Positions 28,538-37,446 of a DNA stretch of 64,000 nucleotides are shown piece after piece; positions within the stretch are counted from its first letter, which is position 1; each line of letters starts with the position of its first letter. This DNA is from Rhodomicrobium lacus (GTDB lineage: Bacteria; Pseudomonadota; Alphaproteobacteria; Rhizobiales; Rhodomicrobiaceae): contig NZ_RZNF01000002.1 of the NCBI RefSeq assembly GCF_003992725.1, positions 372,001 through 436,000 of the forward strand. Direction: 5' to 3'. Made by a program: the position numbers and the translations under genes. A model generated the notes under the pieces. That model had not been told where the DNA came from. It saw only the letters and a list, made by a program, of their open reading frames with translations, and made no database searches.

Positions 28538-28561
28538 CGGAAAATGTGAAACGGTTTTCCG
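28538..28561. terminator. Inverted repeat between convergent genes
   Basis: CGGAAAA and TTTTCCG form a perfect 7-bp stem with a 10-nt loop in the gap between the plus-strand coiled-coil gene and the minus-strand phosphatase. The A/T blocks at the stem base could give a U-tract in either direction. Confidence 0.45.
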
Positions 28562-28656
28562 ACAGGACGCACGGCAAGACGGGGAGCGGAACGCGCCTTT
28601 AGGTTCAAATCCGAGGCGGACATGCGCGCGGAGGATGCGCGCTCTTTCGCCGAGGC

Positions 28657-29418
28657 TCAACTCGCTGTGGACAGGATCCAGCGCTCCGTTCCTTCGAGGC
28701 CGACGGCCGTAAGTCTGTTGGACTTGAACGCGTAGGTGTCCACTCCGATGCGGTTCGGCAAAAGCTGCGGCTCGCGAGCCGGCGTGTGCCCGTGCACGAC
28801 AACGGCGCCGAAATCCGCGTCCGAGGTGAGAAACGGATCTCGAATCCAGAGCATGTCTTCCTCGCGCTGCATGTCGAGCGGCACCCCGGGGCGCACGCCT
28901 CCGTGCACGAAGAAATACCCGCCAACCCGAAAGCATGGCTTCAGGTTGCGATAGAAGCGAAGATGGCTCGCCGGCAGTGCCTCGCGAAAGCGGAGGGAGG
29001 CTTCCTGAAGGCCGGTCGGGGTGCCGAGAGTCGCGAATTTCACCAGATCGGGATCGATGCCATAGGAGAGGAGCGCTGCATCGCCTCCGTTCTTGAGCCA
29101 GAAATTGTCCGGCGTGGCATCGTAAAGAAAGGACATCAGCAGGGCCTCGTGATTGCCCTTGACGAAGACGGGCGAAAGATCCGCACCCAGATCGCCGAGC
29201 AACGCATCCACGACCTCTCTTGAAGACGGGCCGCGATCCACATAATCGCCGAGAAACACGATCAAAGCGGGCAGCACGCCGCGCTCGCGCTGGTCGGCAT
29301 CGACGAGATCGAGCATGATTTCGAGGAGGTCGAGGCGGCCGTGAATATCCCCAACGGCATAAACGCGCAGTCCGTCGGGCACGCTCGCGGCAAACCTGCC
29401 GCTATCTGTTAGTCGCAA
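28657..29418 (-). CDS. PPP-family metallophosphoesterase (serine/threonine phosphatase-like)
   Basis: A 253-residue dinuclear-metal phosphatase of the bacterial PPP/ApaH-like group. The signature motifs are GDIHG (about 23-27), GDYVDRGP (about 52-59), GNHE (about 87-90) and later FVHGGVRPGVPL and VVVHGHTP. It could be a protein phosphatase (PrpA/B type) or an Ap4A hydrolase; the short length and context do not decide. The frame begins with TTG at 29418 behind GGAGACTTCGC, a good ribosome-binding site, so a TTG start is likely. Confidence 0.87.
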   Translation of the reverse strand: MRLTDSGRFAASVPDGLRVYAVGDIHGRLDLLEIMLDLVDADQRERGVLPALIVFLGDYVDRGPSSREVVDALLGDLGADLSPVFVKGNHEALLMSFLYDATPDNFWLKNGGDAALLSYGIDPDLVKFATLGTPTGLQEASLRFREALPASHLRFYRNLKPCFRVGGYFFVHGGVRPGVPLDMQREEDMLWIRDPFLTSDADFGAVVVHGHTPAREPQLLPNRIGVDTYAFKSNRLTAVGLEGTERWILSTAS

Positions 29419-29642
29419 GCGAAGTCTCCTTGCAATACCGCGCCAAAGCGCGATACTCCTGCGCCCAGGCAGGGCAAACCGCCAGCATTATGGCACAGTT
29501 TCGCCGCTTTTCTCACTCAGTCATCATGAAGGTGGAGCGGTCGATTTTCATGCCGCTGGCAGATCATAGTTGTTCCCGTTCAGGTTGTCCTTCAAGGCCG
29601 TCAGGTTTTGATGGGCGATCATCACGTACAAGAGGATCAGGG

Positions 29643-30812
29643 ATGGTGCTCAGGCTTCTAGCGACAAGCCTTCTCATCTTGTTTTTTGAGAGCGGCACCG
29701 TTCTGGCGCAGGCTCCGGCGCGCCCTAATACTCCTCCTCCGCAGGCTGCTGCCGCGCCCCAACCTCAGAAATCGGGCTCGGCGGGCGCGGTCGGCATCGT
29801 GACAGGCGATGTGGAGAGCACGGGGATCAGGATGGCAAGCGACCTTGCCCGCCTCCTCGACAGCGACTCCGATCTGCGCATCATTCCGATTGCCGGGAAA
29901 AGTTCGGTACAGAATATCAGCGATTTGCTCTCGCTTCGCGCGATCGATGCCGCCATCGTCCAGTCGGACGTGCTGTCCTACTTCCTGAAGACGGGCAGGC
30001 AGCCGAATGTCCAGACGCGCATGCTCTACGTGGCAAAGCTCCATTCCGAGGAGTTTCACGTTCTCGCGCGTATGCAATTCACCTGCCTTCAGGACTTGAA
30101 CGAGCGCCGGGTCAACTTCGGCCCGCGCGAAAGCGGCAGCGCGATTACCGCCGAGGCGGTGTTTGAAGCGGCGGGTATTCGTCCGGATGTGCTCTATCTT
30201 GAGCATGAAGATGCAATCGAGAAGTTGAAGAAGGGCGAAATCGACGCGCTGGTGTCGGTCAGCGGCAAGCCATCGCGCGCTTTCGACCGGATCAGCCACC
30301 GTGATCGCGTTCATTTCCTTGATGTGGAATACTCGTCGAACCTCCAGCAAAGCTATCTTCCTGCCATTATTACGAGGGACGACTATCCGGAACTTGTGGC
30401 GCCGAACGAAAGCGTAGCGACAATCGGCGTTTCGACGGTGTTGTTCGTTCACAACTGGCACCCGCAGTCGGAACGCTTCCGCAATGTTTCCCGCTTCACC
30501 GAGAAGTTCCTTACGAACTTCGAGACGCTGAAGGGGGGTACGTTCAATCCCAAGTGGCGCGAGGTCAACATTCGTGCGCCGCTCAAGGGCTGGACGCGCT
30601 TCCAGCCGGCCGAACGGTGGCTTGTCGCCAATGCGGCGGCGAAGGCGCAGACGGTGACCTCTCCGCAAGCAGCGGCTCAGTTGAAGACGATGCTGCAGAA
30701 GTTTGTGGAGAGCCAGCGCGGCAGTGGAGCGGACGAAGAAGAGCTATTTAATCAGTTTGTTCGGTGGTATCAGCAACAGGGCACGCAGCCCACACCACCG
30801 CGCCAGCAATGA
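29643..30812 (+). CDS. TAXI-family TRAP-type solute-binding protein
   Basis: A 389-residue periplasmic protein. A signal peptide (about residues 1-24, ending VLAQA) and a short Pro/Ala linker precede the TAXI solute receptor fold (GIVTGDVESTGIRMASDLARLL, SVQNISDLLSLRAIDAAIVQSD, and later KKGEIDALVSVSGKPS). TAXI proteins normally deliver substrates to TRAP transporters, but no membrane TRAP subunit is encoded nearby, so it may act as an orphan receptor or sensor. The ATG at 29643 with GAGG upstream is chosen; the longer frame from 29430 lacks support. It is followed 51 nt later by the long acidic protein. Confidence 0.83.
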   Translation: MVLRLLATSLLILFFESGTVLAQAPARPNTPPPQAAAAPQPQKSGSAGAVGIVTGDVESTGIRMASDLARLLDSDSDLRIIPIAGKSSVQNISDLLSLRAIDAAIVQSDVLSYFLKTGRQPNVQTRMLYVAKLHSEEFHVLARMQFTCLQDLNERRVNFGPRESGSAITAEAVFEAAGIRPDVLYLEHEDAIEKLKKGEIDALVSVSGKPSRAFDRISHRDRVHFLDVEYSSNLQQSYLPAIITRDDYPELVAPNESVATIGVSTVLFVHNWHPQSERFRNVSRFTEKFLTNFETLKGGTFNPKWREVNIRAPLKGWTRFQPAERWLVANAAAKAQTVTSPQAAAQLKTMLQKFVESQRGSGADEEELFNQFVRWYQQQGTQPTPPRQQ

Positions 30813-30863
30813 TGAGCGGCCCGAACGGGACTTTTAGGCGGGATATCCCGACAGGAGCAGATC

Positions 30864-33335
30864 ATGCCGGAAACAGGCAAGCTCGAAGAGCGCAACGAGA
30901 CGGCTCACGAGACGCTTGAGCCCCTCGTCGAGACGAATGACGAGACGGTGACTGAAGCGTCGGGCGTGCCGTCGGCGAACGAGACGGTCGAAGACGCAGA
31001 CATCGCAGCCTCTGAAGACGGGGCCGAGTTGGCGCTCAAGCCGGTTGACACTCCGCCTGTTTTCGCGCTGCTCGGCGATGCGTTGGAGATCCCGCCCGAG
31101 GGGCAGGGAGAGGCTGAGGCTCCGTCGCCTTCAGAGGCTTCGACGAATGAGGCGAAGGCCGCAGAAGAAGCAGCGCCCGCAGCCGAGGCGCCCGATTCGT
31201 TTGCTGCCGTCGCCGAAGCGATCGCCAAGGACGACGCGTTGAAAGAGCGCGACGAACCTGCTGAGGCTCCCAACGAGCCCCAGCCGCTCGATCGGTCGGT
31301 CATCGAAACCGCAGAAGCTTCGACACAAATTCAGACGGAAGAGGGGTCGGGCGAGTTTCCGCCGGATCTTGCCGACTGGGACGGAATCGACGACTTCGCC
31401 GACAGCGTGGTTACCGGGCTCGAACAGGCGGGAATTTCGGTCGAACCTGACGCTGCCGCACCCCGGTTCGCCGAGCGGGCGGCAGCCGAGCCGGCCCTCC
31501 CCGAACACGAAGAGGCCTTTTTCGCGGGATGGGGTGTTCATACGGACGACCTCGAAGGCCGCGTGGCGCAGGTTGACGAGCCGGAGAACATCGAGGCACA
31601 CGCGACCGCTGCGGACCATTCGACCGACGAGTCGGCGCAGGAATATCAGTCGCTCTCCGAAATCGGGCTTGCTTCGGCTGCTTTGGCCGCCTCGGACCTT
31701 CCGAGCACCCATCCCGAAATCGCCGAAAAGCATGACGAACTCGCCGACGCTGTGCAGTCGGCGCTCGAAAGCATCTATGGCGGGACGGCGCCGTTCGCCC
31801 AATCCGGCGGCCCGGCTTTCGGCTTCACCGGCACGGGCCGCGCAACCGCGCCCGAAGGCAAGCCGGAAGAGGCGTCTTCCACAGCCGGCGCTGAGGGGTC
31901 GCTTTCTCCGCAGGACGTCATCCTCAGCTATTTCGATTATGGAGCGAAAAAACAGGCATCTCGACCGGCCGCTGAAACGGTATTCAGCGCGGCGTCGAAG
32001 CCGTCGCGGCCCGCCGCGGATGCCTACAAGCCGGAACCCAGGGCCTACCGTCCAGACCCGGAACCTTCCGTTGCTCCGCAATGGGCGCCCCCGCAGGGCT
32101 CGCTCTACCACGGTACGCCGTCATATCCCGTTCCCGCCGGTGTCGTCGCACCGCCCCCGCCAGCCGCCGCACAAAGCAGCAGCAGGGTTCTCGGCGCGGC
32201 TGCTATCGGTCTTGTCGGCGGCATCGCCATCGCGGCATCGCTCGCGGTCTTCGTTATCAATGCCTACGGACCGCAACTCGCTAAGACCGCCACAGCAGCG
32301 CGCGCGCCCGACGCGCCCGAACCGGGATACGGACCGCGGATCCGATTCGACACCGAAGACCAGCAGCCTGGAGGCGCCGTGGAAACGCGCGCGCCGGCGG
32401 AACCGGCCCGCATAGCGGTCGCGGACGCGTCCGTGATACCGGGGCAACCGTCGCCGCTCTCCATATCGGTGAGGCCCGAACGATTGCGCGAGCCGGCGCT
32501 CGTCAGCATAACCGGCCTGCCTTCCGGAGCGCGCCTCAACGCAGGCGTGGACGCAGGTGGTGGAAACTGGCTGTTGCCGCCGAACCGCCTGAACGGTCTC
32601 ACCATCAATCTGCCGCAGAACGCCCCCGAAACCGTCGCGCTTGCCGTCGAACTCGTGGACGCAAAGGCGCGCACGCCGCTGTCCGACCGCCAGGAATTCG
32701 CCGTCCGCATCGGAGCGCCGAAGATCGCTGCCGCGCAGGAAGCCGACCGCTTCGCGGCTACGGTAAGCAGCATGGCGATGTCCGAGATCACGGCGGCTCC
32801 CGAGGCGCCGAAGGCGCCCTCGTTCAGCACGCAAACCGTTTCGGCCCAGCCGGCACAGCGCCGCGCTCCCGTCGCTGCCCCTGCTCAACCCGCTGCGTCC
32901 GCCCTCTCCGCTCAGGCCGCGCCAGAGCCCGTCTCCGAGCCGGAGAAGCCGGTTGCGGTCGCGGCCCCGGCGCCGATCAGGCAGGCGGCGCTCGCACCTC
33001 AGCCGCAGCCCGAGCCGGAGCGCTCCATATCCCGAAGCGCAACCTCTGTTACGGAGATCGAGGATCTTATCCGCGAGGGCAACAAGCGCATGCGCGAAGG
33101 CGACATCCTTCAGGCCCGGCAGTTCTACCAGAAGGCTGTGACCTCGGGCGACCCGGAGGCGGCGCTCGCCATGGGACGTTCATACGATCCGATCTATTTC
33201 GCGCGCATCGAAAAGAAAAACGCGGAGCCCGACGCAGCCAGAGCTTTCGACTGGTATCGCAAGGCCATGGACGGCGGCGCGGTGCAGACCGCAAAGGTCA
33301 GGATCGAGAACCTCAAACACTTCCTGAACGAGTAA
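30864..33335 (+). CDS. Long acidic membrane protein with C-terminal Sel1/TPR-like repeats
   Basis: An 823-residue protein of unknown function. The first 440 residues are strongly acidic and low in complexity (Glu/Ala/Pro), predicted disordered. A single membrane helix follows (RVLGAAAIGLVGGIAIAASLAVFVI, about 440-465). A periplasmic Ala/Pro-rich section comes next, with a beta-like module around VSITGLPSGARLNAGVDAG. The end has EDLIREGNKRMREGDILQARQFYQKAV and AFDWYRKAMDGGAVQTAKV, resembling tetratricopeptide/Sel1 repeats. The layout resembles cell-pole or envelope organisers, but that is inference. It is translationally close to slyX (5 nt gap). Confidence 0.72.
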   Translation: MPETGKLEERNETAHETLEPLVETNDETVTEASGVPSANETVEDADIAASEDGAELALKPVDTPPVFALLGDALEIPPEGQGEAEAPSPSEASTNEAKAAEEAAPAAEAPDSFAAVAEAIAKDDALKERDEPAEAPNEPQPLDRSVIETAEASTQIQTEEGSGEFPPDLADWDGIDDFADSVVTGLEQAGISVEPDAAAPRFAERAAAEPALPEHEEAFFAGWGVHTDDLEGRVAQVDEPENIEAHATAADHSTDESAQEYQSLSEIGLASAALAASDLPSTHPEIAEKHDELADAVQSALESIYGGTAPFAQSGGPAFGFTGTGRATAPEGKPEEASSTAGAEGSLSPQDVILSYFDYGAKKQASRPAAETVFSAASKPSRPAADAYKPEPRAYRPDPEPSVAPQWAPPQGSLYHGTPSYPVPAGVVAPPPPAAAQSSSRVLGAAAIGLVGGIAIAASLAVFVINAYGPQLAKTATAARAPDAPEPGYGPRIRFDTEDQQPGGAVETRAPAEPARIAVADASVIPGQPSPLSISVRPERLREPALVSITGLPSGARLNAGVDAGGGNWLLPPNRLNGLTINLPQNAPETVALAVELVDAKARTPLSDRQEFAVRIGAPKIAAAQEADRFAATVSSMAMSEITAAPEAPKAPSFSTQTVSAQPAQRRAPVAAPAQPAASALSAQAAPEPVSEPEKPVAVAAPAPIRQAALAPQPQPEPERSISRSATSVTEIEDLIREGNKRMREGDILQARQFYQKAVTSGDPEAALAMGRSYDPIYFARIEKKNAEPDAARAFDWYRKAMDGGAVQTAKVRIENLKHFLNE

Positions 33336-33340
33336 ATCGC

Positions 33341-33553
33341 ATGACCGGCGACAGGGACGCGCGTCTGACGGCGCTTGAGGAAACCGTCGCGCATCAGGCC
33401 CGCGCGCTCGACGAGATGTCCGACCAGATGGCGCGCCAATGGCGGCTTATCGATTCGCTCAAGGGGAAGCTGGAGCGCCTGACCGAGCGGTTTCAGGCGG
33501 TAGAAGAGCAGACGCTCGGAGTCCCGCCCATCACGAGGCCGCCGCATTACTGA
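33341..33553 (+). CDS. slyX: SlyX family protein
   Basis: A 70-residue coiled-coil protein matching the SlyX family (RLTALEETVAHQARALDEMSDQMARQW...; C-terminal RPPHY). SlyX function is poorly known. The gene starts 5 nt after the preceding stop, so it is probably co-transcribed. Length is typical. Confidence 0.88.
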   Translation: MTGDRDARLTALEETVAHQARALDEMSDQMARQWRLIDSLKGKLERLTERFQAVEEQTLGVPPITRPPHY

Positions 33554-33597
33554 GTCGCCTGCCGAGGAGGGGAGGGCGAGCGCACGTTCGACGGATT

Positions 33598-34512
33598 TCA
33601 GGCGAGCGTCGTCACGGACTGGGCAGAGTTCATGCCCGGATCCGGCGCCTGTGTGGACAGCCACCAATCGCCGCCATTGAACCAGCAGGTCTCGTCGGGT
33701 GTCTCGCCCAGACGAAGCGATTTCACAGCCGCGAAATCTCCCCGAAGGAATGCCTTGGCCAAGCCTTGGCCGTTTTCCTGATCCTGCCTCGCCTGACAAG
33801 CCACAAACCCGGCGCGGGAAACAAAGTGCGCCGGCCAAGCTGAGCTGTCGCCTTCCGCCGGCTTTTGGACCATCAGCATGCCGCCAAATCCGCCCTCAGG
33901 CTGAAGAGGAAACAGAAGGCGGCCATTGGGGCGCAGCGCCTCGAGCCACGCCGTGCAAGGTTGTGTAATCCCGGCATTGACGTAAATCGCATCGGCTTTC
34001 GGCAGTCCATCGGTCGCGCCGGACCTTGCCTCGATCGATGCCTGCGGCCAGGGCTTGAGATTGGCCGTCGCACGCGCGGCAAGATCGGGATTGATCTCGA
34101 AGCCGATGACGCGCCCCGCGGGACCGACGAGGCGAGCCAGAATGGCGGTGTAATACCCGCTGCCCGCACCAATCTGAAGCACCGTATCGCCGGGCTGAAG
34201 CCCGAGTGCATCGAGACAGCACGCGTGTCGGCTCGGTTCACCAATGTTGAGACCGCGCTTGGCGTCGAGGGCGATCAGCGCGTTCTGGTAAAGAAAGGCG
34301 GGATCGTCATCCGGCGTCTCGACGTAAGTGGGCGGAAACGAGACAGCCCGCCATGGTGAGCTGACGGGAATCTGCCACGGCCCCGGACCGGCAAACGGCT
34401 CGCGAGGAACGGAGGCGAACGCCTCCTCGATCCGGGCATCGCTCGTGTTCGCGCATTTCGTTACGTAAAGCGCGAAAAATGCACGAAGCCTGGCCGCGCG
34501 GACATCTTCCAT
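33598..34512 (-). CDS. Pcm-like (protein-L-isoaspartate O-methyltransferase family) methyltransferase
   Basis: A 304-residue SAM-dependent methyltransferase related to Pcm. The N-terminal AFASVPREPFAGPG and the SAM-binding motif VLQIGAGSGYYTAILARLVGPAGRVIGFE match the family. The Pcm catalytic segment is divergent and the C-terminal extension (about residues 215-304) is unusual for Pcm, so the substrate may differ from isoaspartate. ATG 34512 is used because GGAGG precedes it; the longer frame to 34638 crosses the DUF1150 terminator. Confidence 0.8.
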   Translation of the reverse strand: MEDVRAARLRAFFALYVTKCANTSDARIEEAFASVPREPFAGPGPWQIPVSSPWRAVSFPPTYVETPDDDPAFLYQNALIALDAKRGLNIGEPSRHACCLDALGLQPGDTVLQIGAGSGYYTAILARLVGPAGRVIGFEINPDLAARATANLKPWPQASIEARSGATDGLPKADAIYVNAGITQPCTAWLEALRPNGRLLFPLQPEGGFGGMLMVQKPAEGDSSAWPAHFVSRAGFVACQARQDQENGQGLAKAFLRGDFAAVKSLRLGETPDETCWFNGGDWWLSTQAPDPGMNSAQSVTTLA

Positions 34513-34569
34513 CGGCGTCCCTCCGAGGTGGGGCACGGTCGCAAAAATTGACGAAACCAACGGATGGAT

Positions 34570-34596
34570 AAAAAACGGCCGCCTCAAGGCGGCCGC
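34570..34596 (-). terminator. Intrinsic terminator after DUF1150
   Basis: On the minus strand CGGCCGCCT and AGGCGGCCG form a 9-bp perfect inverted repeat (short loop) followed by TTTTTT. It lies 49 nt after the DUF1150 stop. Confidence 0.92.
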
Positions 34597-34644
34597 AATC
34601 TGTCCACAGCGCATGTTCGGACCGCAAGTGGCCCACAAGGCGGG

Positions 34645-34887
34645 TCAGTGAAGCGTCACAAGCTCAAGGTCGCTCTCTTCAACATTCTCCAGCGCAGCCG
34701 ATCGGCTGTCGGTCAGCACCATGGGCGTCCCATCGGCAGACACGACGGCATAAAGGTCGATGCCTTCCGGCAGTCCGCCCAATTGCGGGAAAAGCTCCGC
34801 AACTTCCTTGGCCTTGAGTTGCTTGATGTAAGCGAATTCGCCTTCGCCCCAGGCTTCGAGCTCGAAATCTTTTAGGGGTTCTTCCAC
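34645..34887 (-). CDS. DUF1150 family protein
   Basis: An 80-residue protein of the alphaproteobacterial DUF1150 family, with the pattern FAYIKQL...LYAVVSADGTPMVLTDSRSAALENVEESDLELVTLH. Members often sit behind hsp20-type heat-shock genes. The start is GTG at 34887, preceded by GAGGAGG at 8 nt; the longer frame from 34917 would place the ribosome-binding site inside the gene. Here it stands alone, with a heat-shock-like promoter and its own terminator. Function is unknown. Confidence 0.85.
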   Translation of the reverse strand: MEEPLKDFELEAWGEGEFAYIKQLKAKEVAELFPQLGGLPEGIDLYAVVSADGTPMVLTDSRSAALENVEESDLELVTLH

Positions 34888-34995
34888 GATAAGCACCTCC
34901 TCGTGCCAACTGCACACTTCGGCCTGTCTGCCCTCCGCCCGCTTGGCGAGACGATAGAGAACCCGTCCGAGGTGGGACGTGACGTGTTAAAGCGG

Positions 34996-35024
34996 CATAT
35001 ATGCTCGACACGCGCGCTTTCAAG
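34996..35024 (-). promoter_or_regulatory. Candidate RpoH (sigma-32) promoter of DUF1150
   Basis: On the minus strand CTTG (35021-35024) is followed after exactly 17 nt by CATATATG. This is close to the alphaproteobacterial heat-shock consensus CTTG-N17-CYTATNT, with one mismatch in the -10. It lies about 110 nt upstream of the GTG start. Confidence 0.6.
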
Positions 35025-35068
35025 AAAAGCGACCGCGTCAGGAAGAATAACACACAACCCTAGATTTT

Positions 35069-35144
<76 letters not shown>

Positions 35145-35465
35145 ATATGACTTCCGCATTCTGGGGGAATGCGGTGGGCGGCTTCGCGCGCCGCCGTTGC
35201 GTCGGAGCTACTTAAAGCGTTGGCGCCTGCACCGCAAGCAAAAACAGCGCTTTCAAGCGTTCTTCGATGAAGTTTTCCAGAGCGCGCGCCAATTTCGCGG
35301 CGAGCACGCGGCGAGGCAGGTTTTTCCTCGGGCGCGGCCCCTTGGGAAGGGTCTGTTCCGCCAAACAAAACGCGGGATGGCGTCGCCGCCACCCCGCGCT
35401 CGCTGAAATTTTCGTTGAAGACCGAGGGCGAGGTCGTCGCCTCGCCATCTCACGAATCATTTCCC
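35145..35465. other. Gap between tRNA-Ala and the TIGR02300 gene
   Basis: About 320 bp without a credible gene. The part nearest the TIGR02300 stop holds its terminator (35361-35398). The rest contains the tRNA-Ala promoter region, in which I could not assign clear -35/-10 boxes. Confidence 0.5.
35361..35398 (-). terminator. Intrinsic terminator after the TIGR02300 gene
   Basis: On the minus strand CGCGGGGTGGCG pairs with CGCCATCCCGCG (12 bp with one mismatch, 4-nt loop) and is followed by TTTTGTTTGG. It lies about 68 nt after the TIGR02300 stop. Confidence 0.88.
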
Positions 35466-35858
35466 TCAGACGTCGTCATCCTTGCCGCCGCCGACGAAGG
35501 GCACGTCGGTTTCGTTCTCGTCTTCGGCCTCAAGGAACGCCTCGTCGTCGGCGCCGGTGTCGATATCGGCATCGTCGTCGGCGACGTCGGCGAGATCGCC
35601 GCCCTCGATATCGGGCAATTCCTCCTCGCGCGCCACCTCGTCGAGCGGCACGAATTCGAGCCCGCCGCGGCCCGCATCCAGCACCGCGTCGTCATCGGCA
35701 TCGAGATTGTTGCCCGCCGGGAGCCGCGAAGGTACGCCGCCGTCCTGATAGACAGCCTGGCAGGCTGGACAGACGATGGGATCGCGGTTGAGATCGTAGA
35801 ATTTGGAACCGCAGGATTGGCAAACCCGCTTGGTGCCGCGCTCAGCTTTCAGGGACAT
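35466..35858 (-). CDS. TIGR02300 (FYDLN acid domain) family protein
   Basis: A 130-residue alphaproteobacterial protein. The N-terminal zinc-ribbon-like part has GTKRVCQSCGSKFYDLNRDPIVCPAC, with two CxxC pairs. The remainder is a highly acidic tail of Asp/Glu runs ending GGGKDDDV. The family function is unknown; the metal site and acidic tail suggest nucleic-acid or protein contacts, by inference. ATG 35858 is the family start. It is divergent from aroA, as is usual in this order. Confidence 0.88.
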   Translation of the reverse strand: MSLKAERGTKRVCQSCGSKFYDLNRDPIVCPACQAVYQDGGVPSRLPAGNNLDADDDAVLDAGRGGLEFVPLDEVAREEELPDIEGGDLADVADDDADIDTGADDEAFLEAEDENETDVPFVGGGKDDDV

Positions 35859-36066
35859 GGGTCTTGAGCTTTCTTGAGTGTTCTTCCATGGCGCGCCGCG
35901 CCGCATTGTGTTTCGGATAGTCAGCATCGCCGCCGGCTGTCAAAGGCAAAGCGCGAAGCGCGCAGAAATTGTGCCGCATTCGCCCCAAGCCGATTGACAG
36001 TTTTCGTCGACATGGGTCTATGACGGCTGCGTTTGTTTTCTACAGAAAGACGGGGGCCTTCCGCCG

Positions 36067-37446
36067 ATGTCCACCCACGCAGCCGACGCAAGGCCGCTAA
36101 TGTCGCGAAAGTCGGGACGATTGCAAGGGGCGGTTGCTGTCCCGGGCGATAAATCCATTTCGCATCGCGCTCTTATCCTTGGCGCGCTGGCCGAGGGGCG
36201 CACCCGGATCACGGGGCTTCTCGAAGCCGAAGATATCCTGTGTACGGCGCGCGCGCTCGAAGCGCTGGGCGCGGGCGTCGAACGCGATGCCGATGGCGTA
36301 TGGACCGTCACGGGTCGCGGTCTCGGCGGCCTTGCCGCGCCTTCAGGCGACCTCGACTTCGGCAATTCCGGCACCGGCGCACGCCTCATGATGGGCGTTG
36401 TGGCGGGCCATCCGATCGCCGCGCGCTTCACCGGCGACGCGAGCCTGCAAAAGCGTCCGATGGGTCGCGTGCTCGCGCCCTTGCAAAGCATGGGCCTTGC
36501 CATAGAGGAAGACGGCCGCAACACGCTGCCGCTGACACTCGTCGGGACGGGCGATCTCGTGCCGATCAGCTACCGCCTCCCGGTGCCGTCCGCGCAGGTG
36601 AAGTCGGCCGTGCTGCTCGCGGGGCTGTTCGCCAGCGGCGAGACGAGCATCATCGAGAGCGAGAAATCGCGCGATCATACCGAGAAAATGCTGCGCTACT
36701 TCGGGGCGGAACTTTCGGTCGAGCCGTTCGAGGGCGGCCTGCGCATCGCGCTCGAAGGGCGGCGCACGCTGAAGGGCCAGCCTGTCGCGGTGCCGGGCGA
36801 TCCGAGTTCTGCGGCGTTCCTCGTCGCCGCGGCGCTCATCACGCCCGAATCCGACATCCTCGTGAAGAACGTGCTCGTAAATCCCACGCGCACAGGCTTC
36901 TACGAGACGCTCGCCGAGATGGGAGCGGACATCGTCTTCGAGAACGAGCGCGAGGTGAGCGGCGAACCCGTCGCCGACATCCGCGCCCGGACGAGCGAAC
37001 TTCGCGGCGTGACTGTGCCGGCTGCGCGCGCGCCGTCGATGATCGACGAATATCCGATGCTTGCGGCGCTGGCGACCGTTGCCCAAGGCGAGACGGTGAT
37101 GGAGGGCCTCGCCGAACTCCGCGTGAAGGAAAGCGACCGGCTGGCGGCCATGGTCGACGGGCTCATCGCCTGCGGGGCGGCGGCGCATGCGCGCGGCGAC
37201 ACGCTCACCGTGCTGGGCTTGCCCGAGGTGCGGGGCGGCGCTACCATCAAGACCCACATGGACCACAGGATCGCCATGTCGTTCCTGGTGCTGGGCCTTG
37301 CAGCCGAGGAGCCGGTGACTGTCGACGACGCGTCGATGATCGCGACGAGCTTCCCGGAATTTCGCACTCTGATGCAACAGGTGGGCGCGACGCTCGACGA
37401 GCCGGGGCAGGCTTCGGACGAGGCGCGCGGGAAAGACCGCGAATGA
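36067..37446 (+). CDS. aroA: 3-phosphoshikimate 1-carboxyvinyltransferase (EPSP synthase, class II type)
   Basis: Sixth step of the shikimate pathway: joins PEP and shikimate-3-phosphate to give EPSP. The 459-residue protein carries the class II motifs GDKS (27-30), SAQVK, RDHTE and NPTRTG, as in the CP4-type enzymes. In the PEP-site loop it has [11 protein letters not shown] with Gly102, where the glyphosate-tolerant CP4 enzyme has Ala100 (GNAATG). Tolerance therefore cannot be assumed. It overlaps cmk by 4 nt (ATGA) and begins the conserved aroA-cmk-rpsA group. Confidence 0.96.
   Translation: MSTHAADARPLMSRKSGRLQGAVAVPGDKSISHRALILGALAEGRTRITGLLEAEDILCTARALEALGAGVERDADGVWTVTGRGLGGLAAPSGDLDFGNSGTGARLMMGVVAGHPIAARFTGDASLQKRPMGRVLAPLQSMGLAIEEDGRNTLPLTLVGTGDLVPISYRLPVPSAQVKSAVLLAGLFASGETSIIESEKSRDHTEKMLRYFGAELSVEPFEGGLRIALEGRRTLKGQPVAVPGDPSSAAFLVAAALITPESDILVKNVLVNPTRTGFYETLAEMGADIVFENEREVSGEPVADIRARTSELRGVTVPAARAPSMIDEYPMLAALATVAQGETVMEGLAELRVKESDRLAAMVDGLIACGAAAHARGDTLTVLGLPEVRGGATIKTHMDHRIAMSFLVLGLAAEEPVTVDDASMIATSFPEFRTLMQQVGATLDEPGQASDEARGKDRE

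Noticed and set aside
36240-37442. Long N-terminal extension of cmk
   Set aside because: The upstream 400 codons are an alternate frame of aroA; CMP kinase starts at the ATG overlapping the aroA stop.
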